This document shows, in pieces, positions 1 through 10,514 of a stretch of 64,000 bases of DNA (position 1 is the first letter of the stretch; every line of letters begins with the position of its first letter). The stretch spans positions 4,402,001 to 4,466,000 of the forward strand of contig NZ_OZ245757.1 of assembly GCF_965227505.1 (NCBI RefSeq). Reading direction: 5' to 3'. This DNA is from Pelagibius sp965227505. Lineage in GTDB: Bacteria; Pseudomonadota; Alphaproteobacteria; Kiloniellales; Kiloniellaceae. Position numbers and translations under genes: made by a program. Below the pieces are notes generated by a model. It saw nothing but the letters and a program-made list of their open reading frames with translations. It searched no databases and was not told the origin of the DNA.

Positions 1-954
1 GGCCTCGGTGAGGCGCCGCTTCAGGGTGGCGGCACGCTCCTGATGCGCGGTTCGCTCCGCCTGGCTGCGGCGCAGGTGGGACACGCTGGCCAGCGCCCCG
101 GCGGCAATGGCCGGTGGCAGGGAGGTGGTGAAGATGAAGCCGGAGGCGAAGCTGCGCACGAAATCGGTCAGGTTGGCGGAGGCGGTGATGTAGCCGCCCA
201 TCACACCGAACGCCTTGCCCAGGGTGCCTTCGATCACCGTCACCCGGTCGGCGACGCCGTCGCGCTGCGCAATCCCGCCGCCCTGATCGCCGTAGAGGCC
301 CACGGCGTGGACCTCGTCCAGATAGGTCATGGCGCCGTGGCGTTCGGCCACATCGCAGATCTCCGCGATGGGGGCGATGTCGCCGTCCATCGAATAGACG
401 GACTCAAAGGCGACCAGCTTGGCGCCATCGGGATCGGCCTCGGACAGCTTGCGGTCCAGGTCTTCTGGGTCGTTGTGCCGAAAGATCGCCTTTTTCGCAC
501 GGCTCTGGCGGATGCCCTCGATCATCGAAGCGTGATTCAGGGCATCGGAGAAGACGGTGCAGTTGGGCAGCCGGCTCGCCAGGGTACCGAGCGCCGCCCA
601 GTTGGAGACATAGCCGGAGGTGAACAGCAGGGCCGCTTCCTTGCCGTGCAGGGCGGCGAGTTCGCGCTCCAGCAGGACGTGGTAGTGGTTGGTTCCCGAG
701 ATGTTGCGGGTGCCGCCGGCGCCGGCGCCGCAACGCTCGATCGCCTCGTGCATGGCGGCGATCACATCCGGGTGCTGGCCCATGCCCAGATAGTCGTTCG
801 AGCACCAGACGGTGACCGCTTCGACGCCCCTGGGGCCGTAGAAATCAGCGCGGGGGAAGTTCCCCATCTTGCGTTCCAGATCGGCGAAGATCCGATAGCG
901 GCCTTCTGCCTTCAGGCCGGCCATCTCTTCAGCAAAAAAACGCTCGAAGTCCAT
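1..954 (-). CDS. hemA: 5-aminolevulinate synthase, 3' end beyond window
   Basis: Condenses glycine and succinyl-CoA to 5-aminolevulinate, the first step of tetrapyrrole synthesis by the C4 (Shemin) route, in the cytosol with pyridoxal phosphate. The first 318 codons are visible and the C-terminus lies left of base 1; full-length relatives have about 400 residues. The N-terminus MDFERFFAEEMAGLKAEGRY, the block VWCSNDYLGMGQHP, the PLP-site block DEVHAVGLYG and the cofactor lysine in GTLGKAFGVMGGYI are all recognisable. The ATG at 954 fits the family N-terminus. An FNR/FixK-type box lies 83-96 bases upstream, so oxygen-responsive control is likely, as known for hemA in other alphaproteobacteria. 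Apart from the window edge there is no sign of damage. Confidence 0.95.
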   Translation of the reverse strand, partial: MDFERFFAEEMAGLKAEGRYRIFADLERKMGNFPRADFYGPRGVEAVTVWCSNDYLGMGQHPDVIAAMHEAIERCGAGAGGTRNISGTNHYHVLLERELAALHGKEAALLFTSGYVSNWAALGTLASRLPNCTVFSDALNHASMIEGIRQSRAKKAIFRHNDPEDLDRKLSEADPDGAKLVAFESVYSMDGDIAPIAEICDVAERHGAMTYLDEVHAVGLYGDQGGGIAQRDGVADRVTVIEGTLGKAFGVMGGYITASANLTDFVRSFASGFIFTTSLPPAIAAGALASVSHLRRSQAERTAHQERAATLKRRLTEA

Positions 955-1036
955 GGGCTTGGTGTCTCTCACTCCAGTTTCGCAGGTATTTCGTCCCAGT
1001 CCGTCGACAACTCTAGCGCTGCCGAATGACTGGGCC

Positions 1037-1050
1037 TTGATACTCGTCAA
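1037..1050 (-). promoter_or_regulatory. FNR/FixK-type box upstream of hemA
   Basis: The sequence TTGATACTCGTCAA has the form TTGA-N6-TCAA, with half-sites TTGAT and GTCAA against the FNR/FixK consensus TTGAT-N4-ATCAA. It ends 83 bases before the hemA start codon, a sensible distance for an activator site. That a Crp/Fnr-family protein binds it is inferred from the motif only. Confidence 0.6.
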
Positions 1051-1224
1051 TCTGCGCGTAGGCGTCCGACAACCTGCTTTGCTGCAACTCTAGCAATCCC
1101 GGCGAGCCCGGTCATAGCTCAATTTGCCCGATAATGACAAAGCTTTGTGAACAGGGTGTCAATTCGCCGCATAACCGCCGGTTTCAGGACGCCCGCAGGC
1201 GTTTCACCGGCCTTTGCGGCGGCC

Positions 1225-2616
1225 TCACGCCACCGCCGCCAGACCCTGCTCGGCCACCCAGGCCTCGGTGTCCGCCAGGGCGGCTGCAAAGCCCTCCAGC
1301 AGGCGGTCGATCTCCGCTTCGGTGATGATCATCGGCGGACAGATCGCGATGGTGTCGCCCAGGTTGCGGAATATGACGCCGTGGTCCTGGGCCCGGGCCG
1401 CGAAAAAGGCGCCCACCTTGCCTGCCGGGTCGAAGGGGGTTTTGCCGGCCTTGTCGGCGACCAGCTCGGCGGCGGCGATCAGGCCGATGCCACGGATCTC
1501 TCCGACGATGGGGTTGTCCTGGAAGCGCCGGAGGCCGTCCTGCAACCGCGGCGCGACAGCCTGGACGTGGTCGACGATCCGCCGCTCTTCGTAGATCTTC
1601 AACGTCTCCAGCGCCACGGCGGCGGCCACCGGGTGCGCCCCATAGGTGTAGCCGTGGCCGAAGGACCCGAGCTTCGCCGAGTTGTCGGCGATGGCCTGAT
1701 AGACAGGGTCTGAGATCAGCACCGCCGAGATCGGGACATAGGCGCTGCTGAGCTGCTTGGCGCAGGTCATGATGTCCGGTTCAAGCCCGAAGGTCTCGCT
1801 GCCGAACATCCGCCCGGTGCGCCCGAAGCCGCAGATGACCTCGTCGGCAATCAACAGCACGTCGTATTTCTTGAGCACCGCCTGGATCTTCGCCCAGTAG
1901 CCGTCCGGCGGTACGACCACCCCGCCGGCCCCCTGCAGCGGCTCGCCGATGAAGGCGGCGACCGTGTCCGGGCCCTCCTGCAGGATCAGGTCTTCCAGTT
2001 CGCGGGCCAGGCGGTCGGTGAAGGCGTCCTCGCTTTCACCCTCCTGCGCGAAGCGATAGTGGTGCGGCGCGCCGGTATGGATGATGTTGGCGATCGGCAG
2101 GTCGAAGCCGGCCTGCACGTAGGGCATGGCCGTGAGGCTGGCGGCGGCGATGGTGACGCCGTGATAGCCCTTCACCCGGCTGATGATCTTCTTCTTCTGC
2201 GGTCGGCCGATCGCGTTGTTGTAGTACCAGACCATCTTGACGGCGCTGTCGTTGGCCTCGGAGCCGGAGTTTGCGAAGAAGACCTTGGTCAGCTGCGGCG
2301 GCGTCATTCCGACCAGCTTTTCGGCCAGGTCGACCGCCGGGCCGGCGGTCTTCTGGGCAAAGGAGTGGTAATAGGGCAGCCGGGCCATTTGATCGCTCGC
2401 CGCCTTCACCAGCCGCTCCTCGCTGAAGCCGAGACCCGCGCACCAGAGGCCGGCCATGGCCTCCAGATAGCGCTTACCCTGGCTGTCGATGACATAGACG
2501 CCGTCGCCGCGGTCGATGATCAGCGAGCCCTCGCTCTCGTTCTTGCGGGCGTTGGTATAGGGATGAAGGTGGTAGGCGATGTCCCGGTCGACGGCCGAGT
2601 TCGAGCGGTCGCTCAT
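1225..2616 (-). CDS. Class III (omega) aminotransferase
   Basis: PLP-dependent aminotransferase of the class III family that includes putrescine-, beta-alanine- and taurine-pyruvate transaminases; the amino donor cannot be read from sequence. The 463-residue protein has the usual family length. Visible are the N-terminal block YLEAMAGLWCAGLGF, the phosphate-binding block NSGSEANDSAVKM, YHGVTIAAASLT, the cofactor aspartate in LLIADEVICGFGRTG, and the Schiff-base lysine in CAKQLSSAYVPISA. The ATG at 2616 is preceded by GGAG at good spacing; an in-frame start 36 bases upstream lacks such a site. It is transcribed toward hemA but separated from it by about 270 bases, so it is probably a separate unit. 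Confidence 0.9.
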   Translation of the reverse strand: MSDRSNSAVDRDIAYHLHPYTNARKNESEGSLIIDRGDGVYVIDSQGKRYLEAMAGLWCAGLGFSEERLVKAASDQMARLPYYHSFAQKTAGPAVDLAEKLVGMTPPQLTKVFFANSGSEANDSAVKMVWYYNNAIGRPQKKKIISRVKGYHGVTIAAASLTAMPYVQAGFDLPIANIIHTGAPHHYRFAQEGESEDAFTDRLARELEDLILQEGPDTVAAFIGEPLQGAGGVVVPPDGYWAKIQAVLKKYDVLLIADEVICGFGRTGRMFGSETFGLEPDIMTCAKQLSSAYVPISAVLISDPVYQAIADNSAKLGSFGHGYTYGAHPVAAAVALETLKIYEERRIVDHVQAVAPRLQDGLRRFQDNPIVGEIRGIGLIAAAELVADKAGKTPFDPAGKVGAFFAARAQDHGVIFRNLGDTIAICPPMIITEAEIDRLLEGFAAALADTEAWVAEQGLAAVA

Positions 2617-2768
2617 GCTGGTCTCCAAAGAAGGGCTCTCTCCAAACGGCATTGGTCCCGCCGCGACCGCAGTCTCGGTCCGATGGAGGGACTTTGACGC
2701 AGCCTACTCTTCCGCGTGGCCGCCTGCCAATTCTTTGGTGCCCGCTGCACCTGCCCGTCGCAGGGGCC

Positions 2769-3362
2769 TCAGAGCGCCGCGGCGGCCTTTTCGACCCGGG
2801 CCAGAAAGCGCGCGCTGCGCGCGGCGTCGATCTTTTCCGTATCGTAGCAATTGAGCATGCGGAAGCGGGCCTGCGGCGCGCAGGTCTTGACGATGGCCCG
2901 GCGCAACTGGCGCTTGACGGGATAGCCCATGTAGAGAGCGCTCACCCAGCGGGCGGAGCCGAGGGTGGAGACGGCCAGGACCGCCTGCAGGGTTTTCAGC
3001 CGCGGGCGGATCTGGCCGTAGCCGGGCGTATGGTCGAAGGCGACGCCGGGCTGGAACACGCGGTCGAAATAGCCTTTCAGAATGGCCGGCATCGCGAACC
3101 ACCACTGGGGAAACACCAGCACTATCTTGTCGGCGGCCCGCAGGCGCCGGATCTGATCCGCCACGGCGCTGTGATCCGGCTGGTCGCTGTAGTGGCAGCG
3201 GCGTTCGCTGCGGCTGAGGCGCGGATCGAAGTCCTCCCGGTAAAGGTCGAGGACATCGACGCCATCGCCCCTGGCCTCGAGGGCCGCTTCGGCGCGCGCG
3301 GCGATGGCGGCGCAGAAGCTGTCCTCCAGCGGATGCGCCAGGATGAGCAGCACCTGCGCCAC
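2769..3362 (-). CDS. NAD(P)H-dependent flavodoxin-fold oxidoreductase
   Basis: A 197-residue flavoprotein of the Flavodoxin_2 / NAD(P)H:quinone reductase family (MdaB, KefF and YwrO relatives), probably reducing quinones or similar electrophiles in the cytosol. The N-terminal strand VAQVLLILAHPLEDSFC forms the FMN phosphate-binding region, and FPQWWFAMPAILKGYFDRVF is the conserved flavin-site block. The start is taken as GTG at 3362, two bases after the stop of the ABC exporter gene, so the two genes are translationally close and co-transcribed. No ATG fits the N-terminus. The exact substrate is unknown; pairing with an exporter suggests a role in handling a toxic or redox-active compound (inference). 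Confidence 0.82.
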   Translation of the reverse strand: MAQVLLILAHPLEDSFCAAIAARAEAALEARGDGVDVLDLYREDFDPRLSRSERRCHYSDQPDHSAVADQIRRLRAADKIVLVFPQWWFAMPAILKGYFDRVFQPGVAFDHTPGYGQIRPRLKTLQAVLAVSTLGSARWVSALYMGYPVKRQLRRAIVKTCAPQARFRMLNCYDTEKIDAARSARFLARVEKAAAAL

Positions 3363-3364
3363 GG

Positions 3365-5227
<1,863 letters not shown>

Positions 5228-5414
5228 GCGGGCTGCGGATCTCCTTCGTCGTGGTATCGCTTCGGGCCGTCGGCTGCCGCGCTGCCTCCCCCCTGCCCGG
5301 CGGCATGGCCGTTCCAAACCGCGTGCCGGGCGCGCGTCAGCAGCCCCCTCGACTTAATCTGAAGCGCGGCAGCGATTTGGCAATCTCAACGACGGGCGGA
5401 TCGGGAGCAGCGCA

Positions 5415-6263
5415 ATGCCAGATATCATAGCAGCTTCGTGCCGCCGGACCCTTGCAAAGTCGGAAGCCCAGCCAATCAGGCGCACCCTGCGTCTCTCCTG
5501 CCTCCTCCTGACACTGCTTGCCGCCTGCGCCGCTCCGCCGCCGCCCGACCCGGAGGAAGAGGCTCTGCTGCGGGACTTCCGCAGTCTGGCCTTTCAGACG
5601 GAACGCCCGGTTCTGGGCAATGACGGGCGTCCGCGGCCGCGCCGCGACCATCTGGCCAAGTGGACGGTTCCGGTCCGCTTTGCCCTGGTGGACGGCGACT
5701 CCGAGGACCTGCGCGCGCCGCCGCCGTCCTTTCGCCGCTTGGCGGAGGCGCATCTGGAGGATCTCGCGGGTCTGACAGGGCTGGAGGTTGCCCCGGCGCC
5801 GCTATCCCGCGCCAATCTGCTGATCTTTCTCGCCAAGGACCCCTTTGCTGCGGCCCGCCGTCACCGCGGGCTCTTCGCGCACAAGATCGCCGATCGGCCC
5901 AGCTATGAGGCGCTGCTGCGAGAGATGGAGCGCACGGCGACCTGCTTCGGCTTTCTCTGGGGCGGCTGGCCCAGCGGCCGCAGCATCGACTTCGCCGTTG
6001 CCTTCATCCGCGCCGACCGTGGCGCGCGCACCATAGAGGGATGCCTGGTGCAGGAGGTGACCCAGGTTCTGGGCCCGATGAACGATCTGGCGCCGACGGC
6101 GGACTCGGTGTTCAGCGACTCCGGCCGCCAGGTCGCCCTGACGGCGCGCGACCGCCTGTTGATCCGGATGCTCTACGATGGGCGCCTCAGGCCCGGCATG
6201 GGCTGGGCGGAGGTTGAGCCGCTGGCCCGCGCAGCGCTGCGCGAGCTCCGGCGTGGTGGCTGA
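5415..6263 (+). CDS. DUF2927-like lipoprotein
   Basis: A 282-residue predicted lipoprotein of unknown function. Residues 24-38 form a hydrophobic signal ending in the lipobox LLAAC with Cys38 as the probable lipidated residue, followed by a proline-rich linker. The mature part contains CLVQEVTQVLGPMNDL and the SDSGRQVALTARDRLLIRML block, which I recognise as resembling the DUF2927 family of proteobacterial secreted proteins. The long N-region before the signal makes a start downstream possible, but GGGAG lies eight bases before the ATG at 5415. It is divergent from the ABC exporter, with under 190 bases between the starts. Confidence 0.75.
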   Translation: MPDIIAASCRRTLAKSEAQPIRRTLRLSCLLLTLLAACAAPPPPDPEEEALLRDFRSLAFQTERPVLGNDGRPRPRRDHLAKWTVPVRFALVDGDSEDLRAPPPSFRRLAEAHLEDLAGLTGLEVAPAPLSRANLLIFLAKDPFAAARRHRGLFAHKIADRPSYEALLREMERTATCFGFLWGGWPSGRSIDFAVAFIRADRGARTIEGCLVQEVTQVLGPMNDLAPTADSVFSDSGRQVALTARDRLLIRMLYDGRLRPGMGWAEVEPLARAALRELRRGG

Positions 6264-6368
6264 TTGCCTCTCGTCGGACAAGCTCCTAGCATGAGCGCCA
6301 TTAGTGAGAGCGGATCGGTCATGCTCTGAAATCGGGTGCGCAGGCCGGCCGTGGGGAGGGGTGAGATC

Positions 6369-7604
6369 ATGGGACAGGTTTTGTTCCGCAATGGCCGGCT
6401 GTTCGACGGCGAAGGGTCGGAACTGCTGGAAGGCCACGAGGTTCTGACCGAAGGCTCGGTCATCAAGGAAGTCTCCGACAAGCCGATCACGGCGGAGGGG
6501 GCGGAGGTCCTTGATCTCGGCGGGCGGACCCTGATGCCGGGCCTGATCGACGCGCATTTCCACGCCATGGCCGCCGACCCGGACTTCGCGAAGATGGAGG
6601 CGATGCCCCGCTCCCTGCTGGCCCAGCACGCGCGCCAGCTGCTGGAGGCGGCGCTCGCCCGCGGCTTCACCTCGCTGCGCGACGCCGGCGGGGCCGACTA
6701 CGGCCTGGCGCTGGCCATCAAGGCGGGGCTCATCAAGGGCCCGCGGCTGTTCTATTCCGGCCGGGCGCTGACCCAGACCGGCGGCCACGCCGATTTTCGC
6801 GCCCTGGAAGACCACAGCGCCTTCTGCTTCTGCGGCCAGGGCAGCCATGTCTTCGGGGTCATCGCCGACGGCGTGCCGGCGGTGCGCCAGGCCGCGCGGG
6901 AGGAGCTGCGCAAGGGCGCGACCCAGATCAAGATCATGGCCTCGGGCGGGGTGGCCTCGCCCAGCGATCCGATCTGGAACCTGCAGTACTCGGAGGAGGA
7001 GATCCGGGCCATTGTCTGGGAGGCCGCCTCCTGGCGCACCTACGTCATGGCCCATGCCTATACGCCCGAAGCGATCTCCCGCTGCGTACAGTTCGGCGTG
7101 CGCTCCATCGAGCACGCCAACCTGATCGACGAGCCGACGGCGGCGCTCTGTGCCGCGGAGGGGGCCTATGTGGTGCCCACCCTGGTGACCTACGATGCGC
7201 TGCACCGCTTCGGCCCCGAACTGGGCCTGCCGGCGGTCAGTCAGGAGAAGCTGAAGGAAGTGCGGGCGGCGGGTCTCACCTCCCTCGAACTCCTGAAGGC
7301 GGCCGGAGTCAGGATGGGCTTCGGCACCGATCTTCTGGGCGCCATGCAGGCCCACCAGAGCGAGGAGTTCACGATCCGGGCGGAGGTGCTGTCACCGGCG
7401 GAGGTGCTGCGCTCCGCCACCTCGGTCAATGCGGCCATGATGAACGCGGAAGGCGAACTGGGGGTGGTGGCGCCCGGTGCTCTGGCCGACCTCCTCGTCG
7501 TGGACGGCGACCCGCTGGCCGATCTGGGCGTGCTGGGCGACCAGGGCGCCCACATTCCGGTCATCATGAAGGACGGCGATTTCGTGAAGCGCGAGGGCCT
7601 TTAG
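6369..7604 (+). CDS. Amidohydrolase-superfamily metal-dependent hydrolase (M38-like)
   Basis: A 411-residue cytosolic TIM-barrel hydrolase. Metal ligands are visible: HxH in IDAHFHA, the candidate carbamylated lysine in QIKIMASGG, histidines in MAHAYTPEA and SIEHANLID, and the aspartate of GFGTDLLGAM. The closest remembered class is the Xaa-Pro/Xaa-Arg dipeptidase-like and imidazolonepropionase-like amidohydrolases. The ATG at 6369 follows GGGGAGGGG at normal spacing, which decides against the in-frame start 33 bases upstream. It lies 200 bases before a peptide-type binding protein gene on the same strand, so cleavage of imported peptides or N-blocked amino acids is a reasonable inference. 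Confidence 0.87.
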   Translation: MGQVLFRNGRLFDGEGSELLEGHEVLTEGSVIKEVSDKPITAEGAEVLDLGGRTLMPGLIDAHFHAMAADPDFAKMEAMPRSLLAQHARQLLEAALARGFTSLRDAGGADYGLALAIKAGLIKGPRLFYSGRALTQTGGHADFRALEDHSAFCFCGQGSHVFGVIADGVPAVRQAAREELRKGATQIKIMASGGVASPSDPIWNLQYSEEEIRAIVWEAASWRTYVMAHAYTPEAISRCVQFGVRSIEHANLIDEPTAALCAAEGAYVVPTLVTYDALHRFGPELGLPAVSQEKLKEVRAAGLTSLELLKAAGVRMGFGTDLLGAMQAHQSEEFTIRAEVLSPAEVLRSATSVNAAMMNAEGELGVVAPGALADLLVVDGDPLADLGVLGDQGAHIPVIMKDGDFVKREGL

Positions 7605-7635
7605 GCGCGGCCGGACCGAGGCTGCCCGTCGCCGT

Positions 7636-7661
7636 CCCGAAGCCCCTACCCGAAGCCCCTA
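7636..7661 (+). repeat. 13-bp perfect tandem duplication
   Basis: The unit CCCGAAGCCCCTA occurs twice without a gap in the spacer between the amidohydrolase and the binding protein gene. It belongs to a set of similar short duplications in this window (near 27.8, 28.6, 33.8, 47.5 and 58.0 kb). Confidence 0.85.
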
Positions 7662-7803
7662 ATCGTCTTGTTAAGGCAGCCCGCCTCGTACTAGGGTAAC
7701 AGCTACGGAAAAGCGCAAAACACATGCACCCTCTGCCGATTGTCTTGGTGGTTGGCGGTGTCGCGGGTGTGCGCGAACAGGGAAGCCGACAAGGGAGATA
7801 GCA

Positions 7804-9411
7804 ATGAGACTGCAGCGAGGAAAGACACTGCGATCGGGCCTGCTCGCGGCCGTGGCGGGTGTGGCGCTGGCCGTGGGCGGCGGGGCGGCCGAGGCGAAGA
7901 CGTTCAAGTGGGCCTTTCAGGGCGACGTGCAGACCATGGACCCGCACGGCCTCTTCGAGACCATGACGCTCGGCTTCCAGGCCAACGTCTACGAAGGCCT
8001 GGTGACGCGCACGCCCGATCTGGAGGTGGTGCCGGCGCTGGCGACCTCCTGGGAAAACGTGAAGCCGGATACCTGGCGCTTCACTCTGCGCAAGGGCGTG
8101 CAGTTTCAGAACGGCAACGCCTTCAACGCCGACGATGTGATCTTCTCGGTCGAGCGCATCCGCAGCGAAGGCTCGGACATCAAGGTGGTTGCCGGCCTGA
8201 TCAAGGACGCGGTCAAGGTCGACGACTTCACCGTCGATATCGTGACGCCGCAGCCCAACCCGATCCTGCCGCTGCAGCTCGAAATCTTCTACATCATGGA
8301 CAGGGAATGGGCCGAGGAGCACAACACCACCGAGGCCACCAACGTCAGGGGCGACGACCAGGGCAACCACGCCAACATCAATGCCAACGGGACCGGCCCC
8401 TACATGGTCAAGGAGCGGCAGCCCGACGTCCGCACCGTCCTGGTGCCCAATCCCAACTGGTGGGGTCAGAACGAGAGCAACATCACCGAAGCGGTGTTCA
8501 CCCCGATCAGCCAGGATGCGACGCGCGTCGCCGCGCTGATCTCCGGCGATGTCCACATGGCCTACCCGGTCCCGGTGCAGGACTGGAAGCGGCTGGAGGA
8601 TGCCAATGGCGTCAGCCCGCTGACCGGGCCGGAGGCGCGGACCATTTTCCTTGGTTTCGATCAGGACCGCGACGAGCTGCTCTATTCCAACATCAAGGGT
8701 GAGAACCCCTTCAAGGACCAGCGTGTGCGCCAGGCCTTCTATCAGGCCATCGACATCGATGCGATTCGCAAGAAGGTGATGCGCGGCGCGGCCACGCCGT
8801 CCAACCTGATGGTGGCGCCGCAGATCAACGGCTACAACGCCGCGCTCAACGAGCGTCTGCCGCTTGACGTGGAGGCCGCCAAGGCCCTGATGACCGAAGC
8901 CGGCTACCCGGACGGCTTCGAGGTCACCATGGACTGCCCCAACGACCGCTACGTCAACGACGAGCGCATCTGCCAGGCGGTTGCCTCGATGCTGGCGCGG
9001 ATCGGCGTCAAAGTGGATCTGCTGGCGCAGACCAAGTCGAAGTACTTCGGCAAGGTGCTGGCCCAGAACAATTACGACACGAGCTTCTATCTGCTGGGGT
9101 GGACGCCTTCCACCTTCGACTCCCACAACCCGATCTCGACGCTGATGTCCTGCCGGGAGGACGGCAAGGGCGCCTTTAACCTCGGCGGCTACTGTAACCA
9201 GCGGGTCACCGAACTGGCCGACATGATCCAGACCGAAACCGATCAGGAAAAGCGTCAGGCCCTGATCGACGAGGCCTTCAAGATCCATGCGGAGGACGTC
9301 GGCCATATTCCGCTGCACCAACAGCCGCTGTCCTGGGGCGTCAGCGACGACGTGACGGTCGCGCAGAGGGCGGACAACGTCTTTCACCTGCAGTACGTGA
9401 CGGTGAAGTAA
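7804..9411 (+). CDS. ABC transporter substrate-binding protein, family 5 (peptide/nickel type)
   Basis: A 535-residue periplasmic binding protein. Residues 1-31 are a Sec signal peptide (basic start, hydrophobic core, AEA-type cleavage region). The mature protein begins TFKWAFQGDVQTMDPHGLFE and has WRFTLRKGVQFQNG, VFTPISQDATRVAALISG and RVRQAFYQAIDIDAIRKKVM, all standard family 5 landmarks. GGGAG stands seven bases before the ATG at 7804. It opens a cluster with two permeases, two ATPases and an M20 amidohydrolase, so the ligand is probably a peptide or acylated amino acid. The intrinsic terminator just after it would make it more abundant than the membrane parts. Confidence 0.95.
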   Translation: MRLQRGKTLRSGLLAAVAGVALAVGGGAAEAKTFKWAFQGDVQTMDPHGLFETMTLGFQANVYEGLVTRTPDLEVVPALATSWENVKPDTWRFTLRKGVQFQNGNAFNADDVIFSVERIRSEGSDIKVVAGLIKDAVKVDDFTVDIVTPQPNPILPLQLEIFYIMDREWAEEHNTTEATNVRGDDQGNHANINANGTGPYMVKERQPDVRTVLVPNPNWWGQNESNITEAVFTPISQDATRVAALISGDVHMAYPVPVQDWKRLEDANGVSPLTGPEARTIFLGFDQDRDELLYSNIKGENPFKDQRVRQAFYQAIDIDAIRKKVMRGAATPSNLMVAPQINGYNAALNERLPLDVEAAKALMTEAGYPDGFEVTMDCPNDRYVNDERICQAVASMLARIGVKVDLLAQTKSKYFGKVLAQNNYDTSFYLLGWTPSTFDSHNPISTLMSCREDGKGAFNLGGYCNQRVTELADMIQTETDQEKRQALIDEAFKIHAEDVGHIPLHQQPLSWGVSDDVTVAQRADNVFHLQYVTVK

Positions 9412-9429
9412 GGCGGATCGAAATCCGGG

Positions 9430-9461
9430 GCCCGGGCCGTCCGCGGTCCGGGCCTCTTTTT
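9430..9461 (+). terminator. Intrinsic terminator inside the peptide-transport operon
   Basis: A nine-pair GC-rich stem (GCCCGGGCC with GGTCCGGGC, one G-U pair, six-base loop) is followed by CTCTTTTT. It lies 18 bases after the binding-protein stop and before the permease start, a common place for partial termination that lowers permease and ATPase levels. Confidence 0.75.
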
Positions 9462-9478
9462 GCAGGGTTCGGTGTCCT

Positions 9479-10504
9479 ATGATCGCCTTCGTCGTTCGGC
9501 GGCTCTTGCAGTCCATTCTGGTGATGCTGGCGGTCGGCTTCATTGCCTTCTCGCTGTTCACCTACGTCGGCGATCCGATCAACAACATGGTGGGCCAGGA
9601 CACGACCCTGGAGCAGCGCCAGGAACTGCGCGAGCGCCTGGGCCTGGACGACCCCTTCTTCGTGCAGTACGGGCGCTTTCTGGTGAACGCGGTCCAGGGC
9701 GATTTCGGCATCTCCTACCGCCACCGCCGCCCGGTCTCCGAGCTCATTGCCGAACGCATGCCGGCGACCCTGGAGCTCTCTTTCGTGGCCGCGGTGCTGG
9801 CGCTCTTCATCGGCGTTCCGATGGGGGTCTACACCGGGTTACACCGCCGCGGCTTCCTCTCCCAGGTCTTTCTGACCGTATCGTTGATCGGCATCTCCCT
9901 GCCGACCTTTCTGATCGGCATCCTGCTGATTCTGGTCTTCGGCGTGATGTCGCAGGACATCAACCAGGCCATCGGCTTTTCCCTGCTGCCGCAGCTGCCC
10001 ACCTTCGGGCGCGGCGAGACCACGCAGGTCGGCTGGTGGAGCACCGGCTTCCTCACCCAGTCCGGCATCCTGGCGCTGATCCTGCCGTCCATAACCCTGG
10101 CGCTGTTCCAGATGACGCTGATCATGCGTCTTGTGCGCTCGGAAATGCTGGAGGTGCTGCGCACAGACTACATCAAGTTCGCCCGCGCGCGCGGTCTCAC
10201 CAACCGGGCGGTGAACTTCGGCCATGCCCTGAAGAACACCCTGGTGCCGGTGATCACCATCACCGGCCTGCAGCTCGGCTCCATCATCGCCTTTGCGCTG
10301 ATCACCGAGCAGGTCTTCCAGTGGCCGGGCATGGGCCTGCTCTTCATCCAGGCGATCAACGAGGTCGACATACCGGTCATGGCCTCCTACCTCATCATGA
10401 TCGGGTTCTTCTTCGTGGTCATAAACCTGATCGTCGACCTGCTGTACTACGTGGTGGACCCGCGCCTGCGTGCCGACAAGGCCGTGGCCGGCGGGCATCA
10501 GTAG
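9479..10504 (+). CDS. ABC transporter permease, DppB/OppB type
   Basis: A 341-residue inner-membrane protein with about six membrane segments, starting MIAFVVRRLLQSILVMLAVG as most OppB/DppB proteins do. The ATPase-docking EAA loop is visible as LRTDYIKFARARGLTNRAV in the last third. It follows the binding-protein gene across the terminator and precedes the second permease by ten bases. With its partner it forms the translocation channel of the peptide uptake system. Confidence 0.95.
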   Translation: MIAFVVRRLLQSILVMLAVGFIAFSLFTYVGDPINNMVGQDTTLEQRQELRERLGLDDPFFVQYGRFLVNAVQGDFGISYRHRRPVSELIAERMPATLELSFVAAVLALFIGVPMGVYTGLHRRGFLSQVFLTVSLIGISLPTFLIGILLILVFGVMSQDINQAIGFSLLPQLPTFGRGETTQVGWWSTGFLTQSGILALILPSITLALFQMTLIMRLVRSEMLEVLRTDYIKFARARGLTNRAVNFGHALKNTLVPVITITGLQLGSIIAFALITEQVFQWPGMGLLFIQAINEVDIPVMASYLIMIGFFFVVINLIVDLLYYVVDPRLRADKAVAGGHQ

Positions 10505-10514
10505 GAGGGCAGCC

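Noticed and set aside
43..1029. A 328-codon open frame on the plus strand
   Set aside because: It is antisense to hemA, which is clearly recognisable and simply runs past the left edge.
7668..7694. A possible promoter TTGTTA / TACTAG before the binding protein gene
   Set aside because: The spacer is 15 bases and both hexamers are poor, so it cannot be separated from chance.
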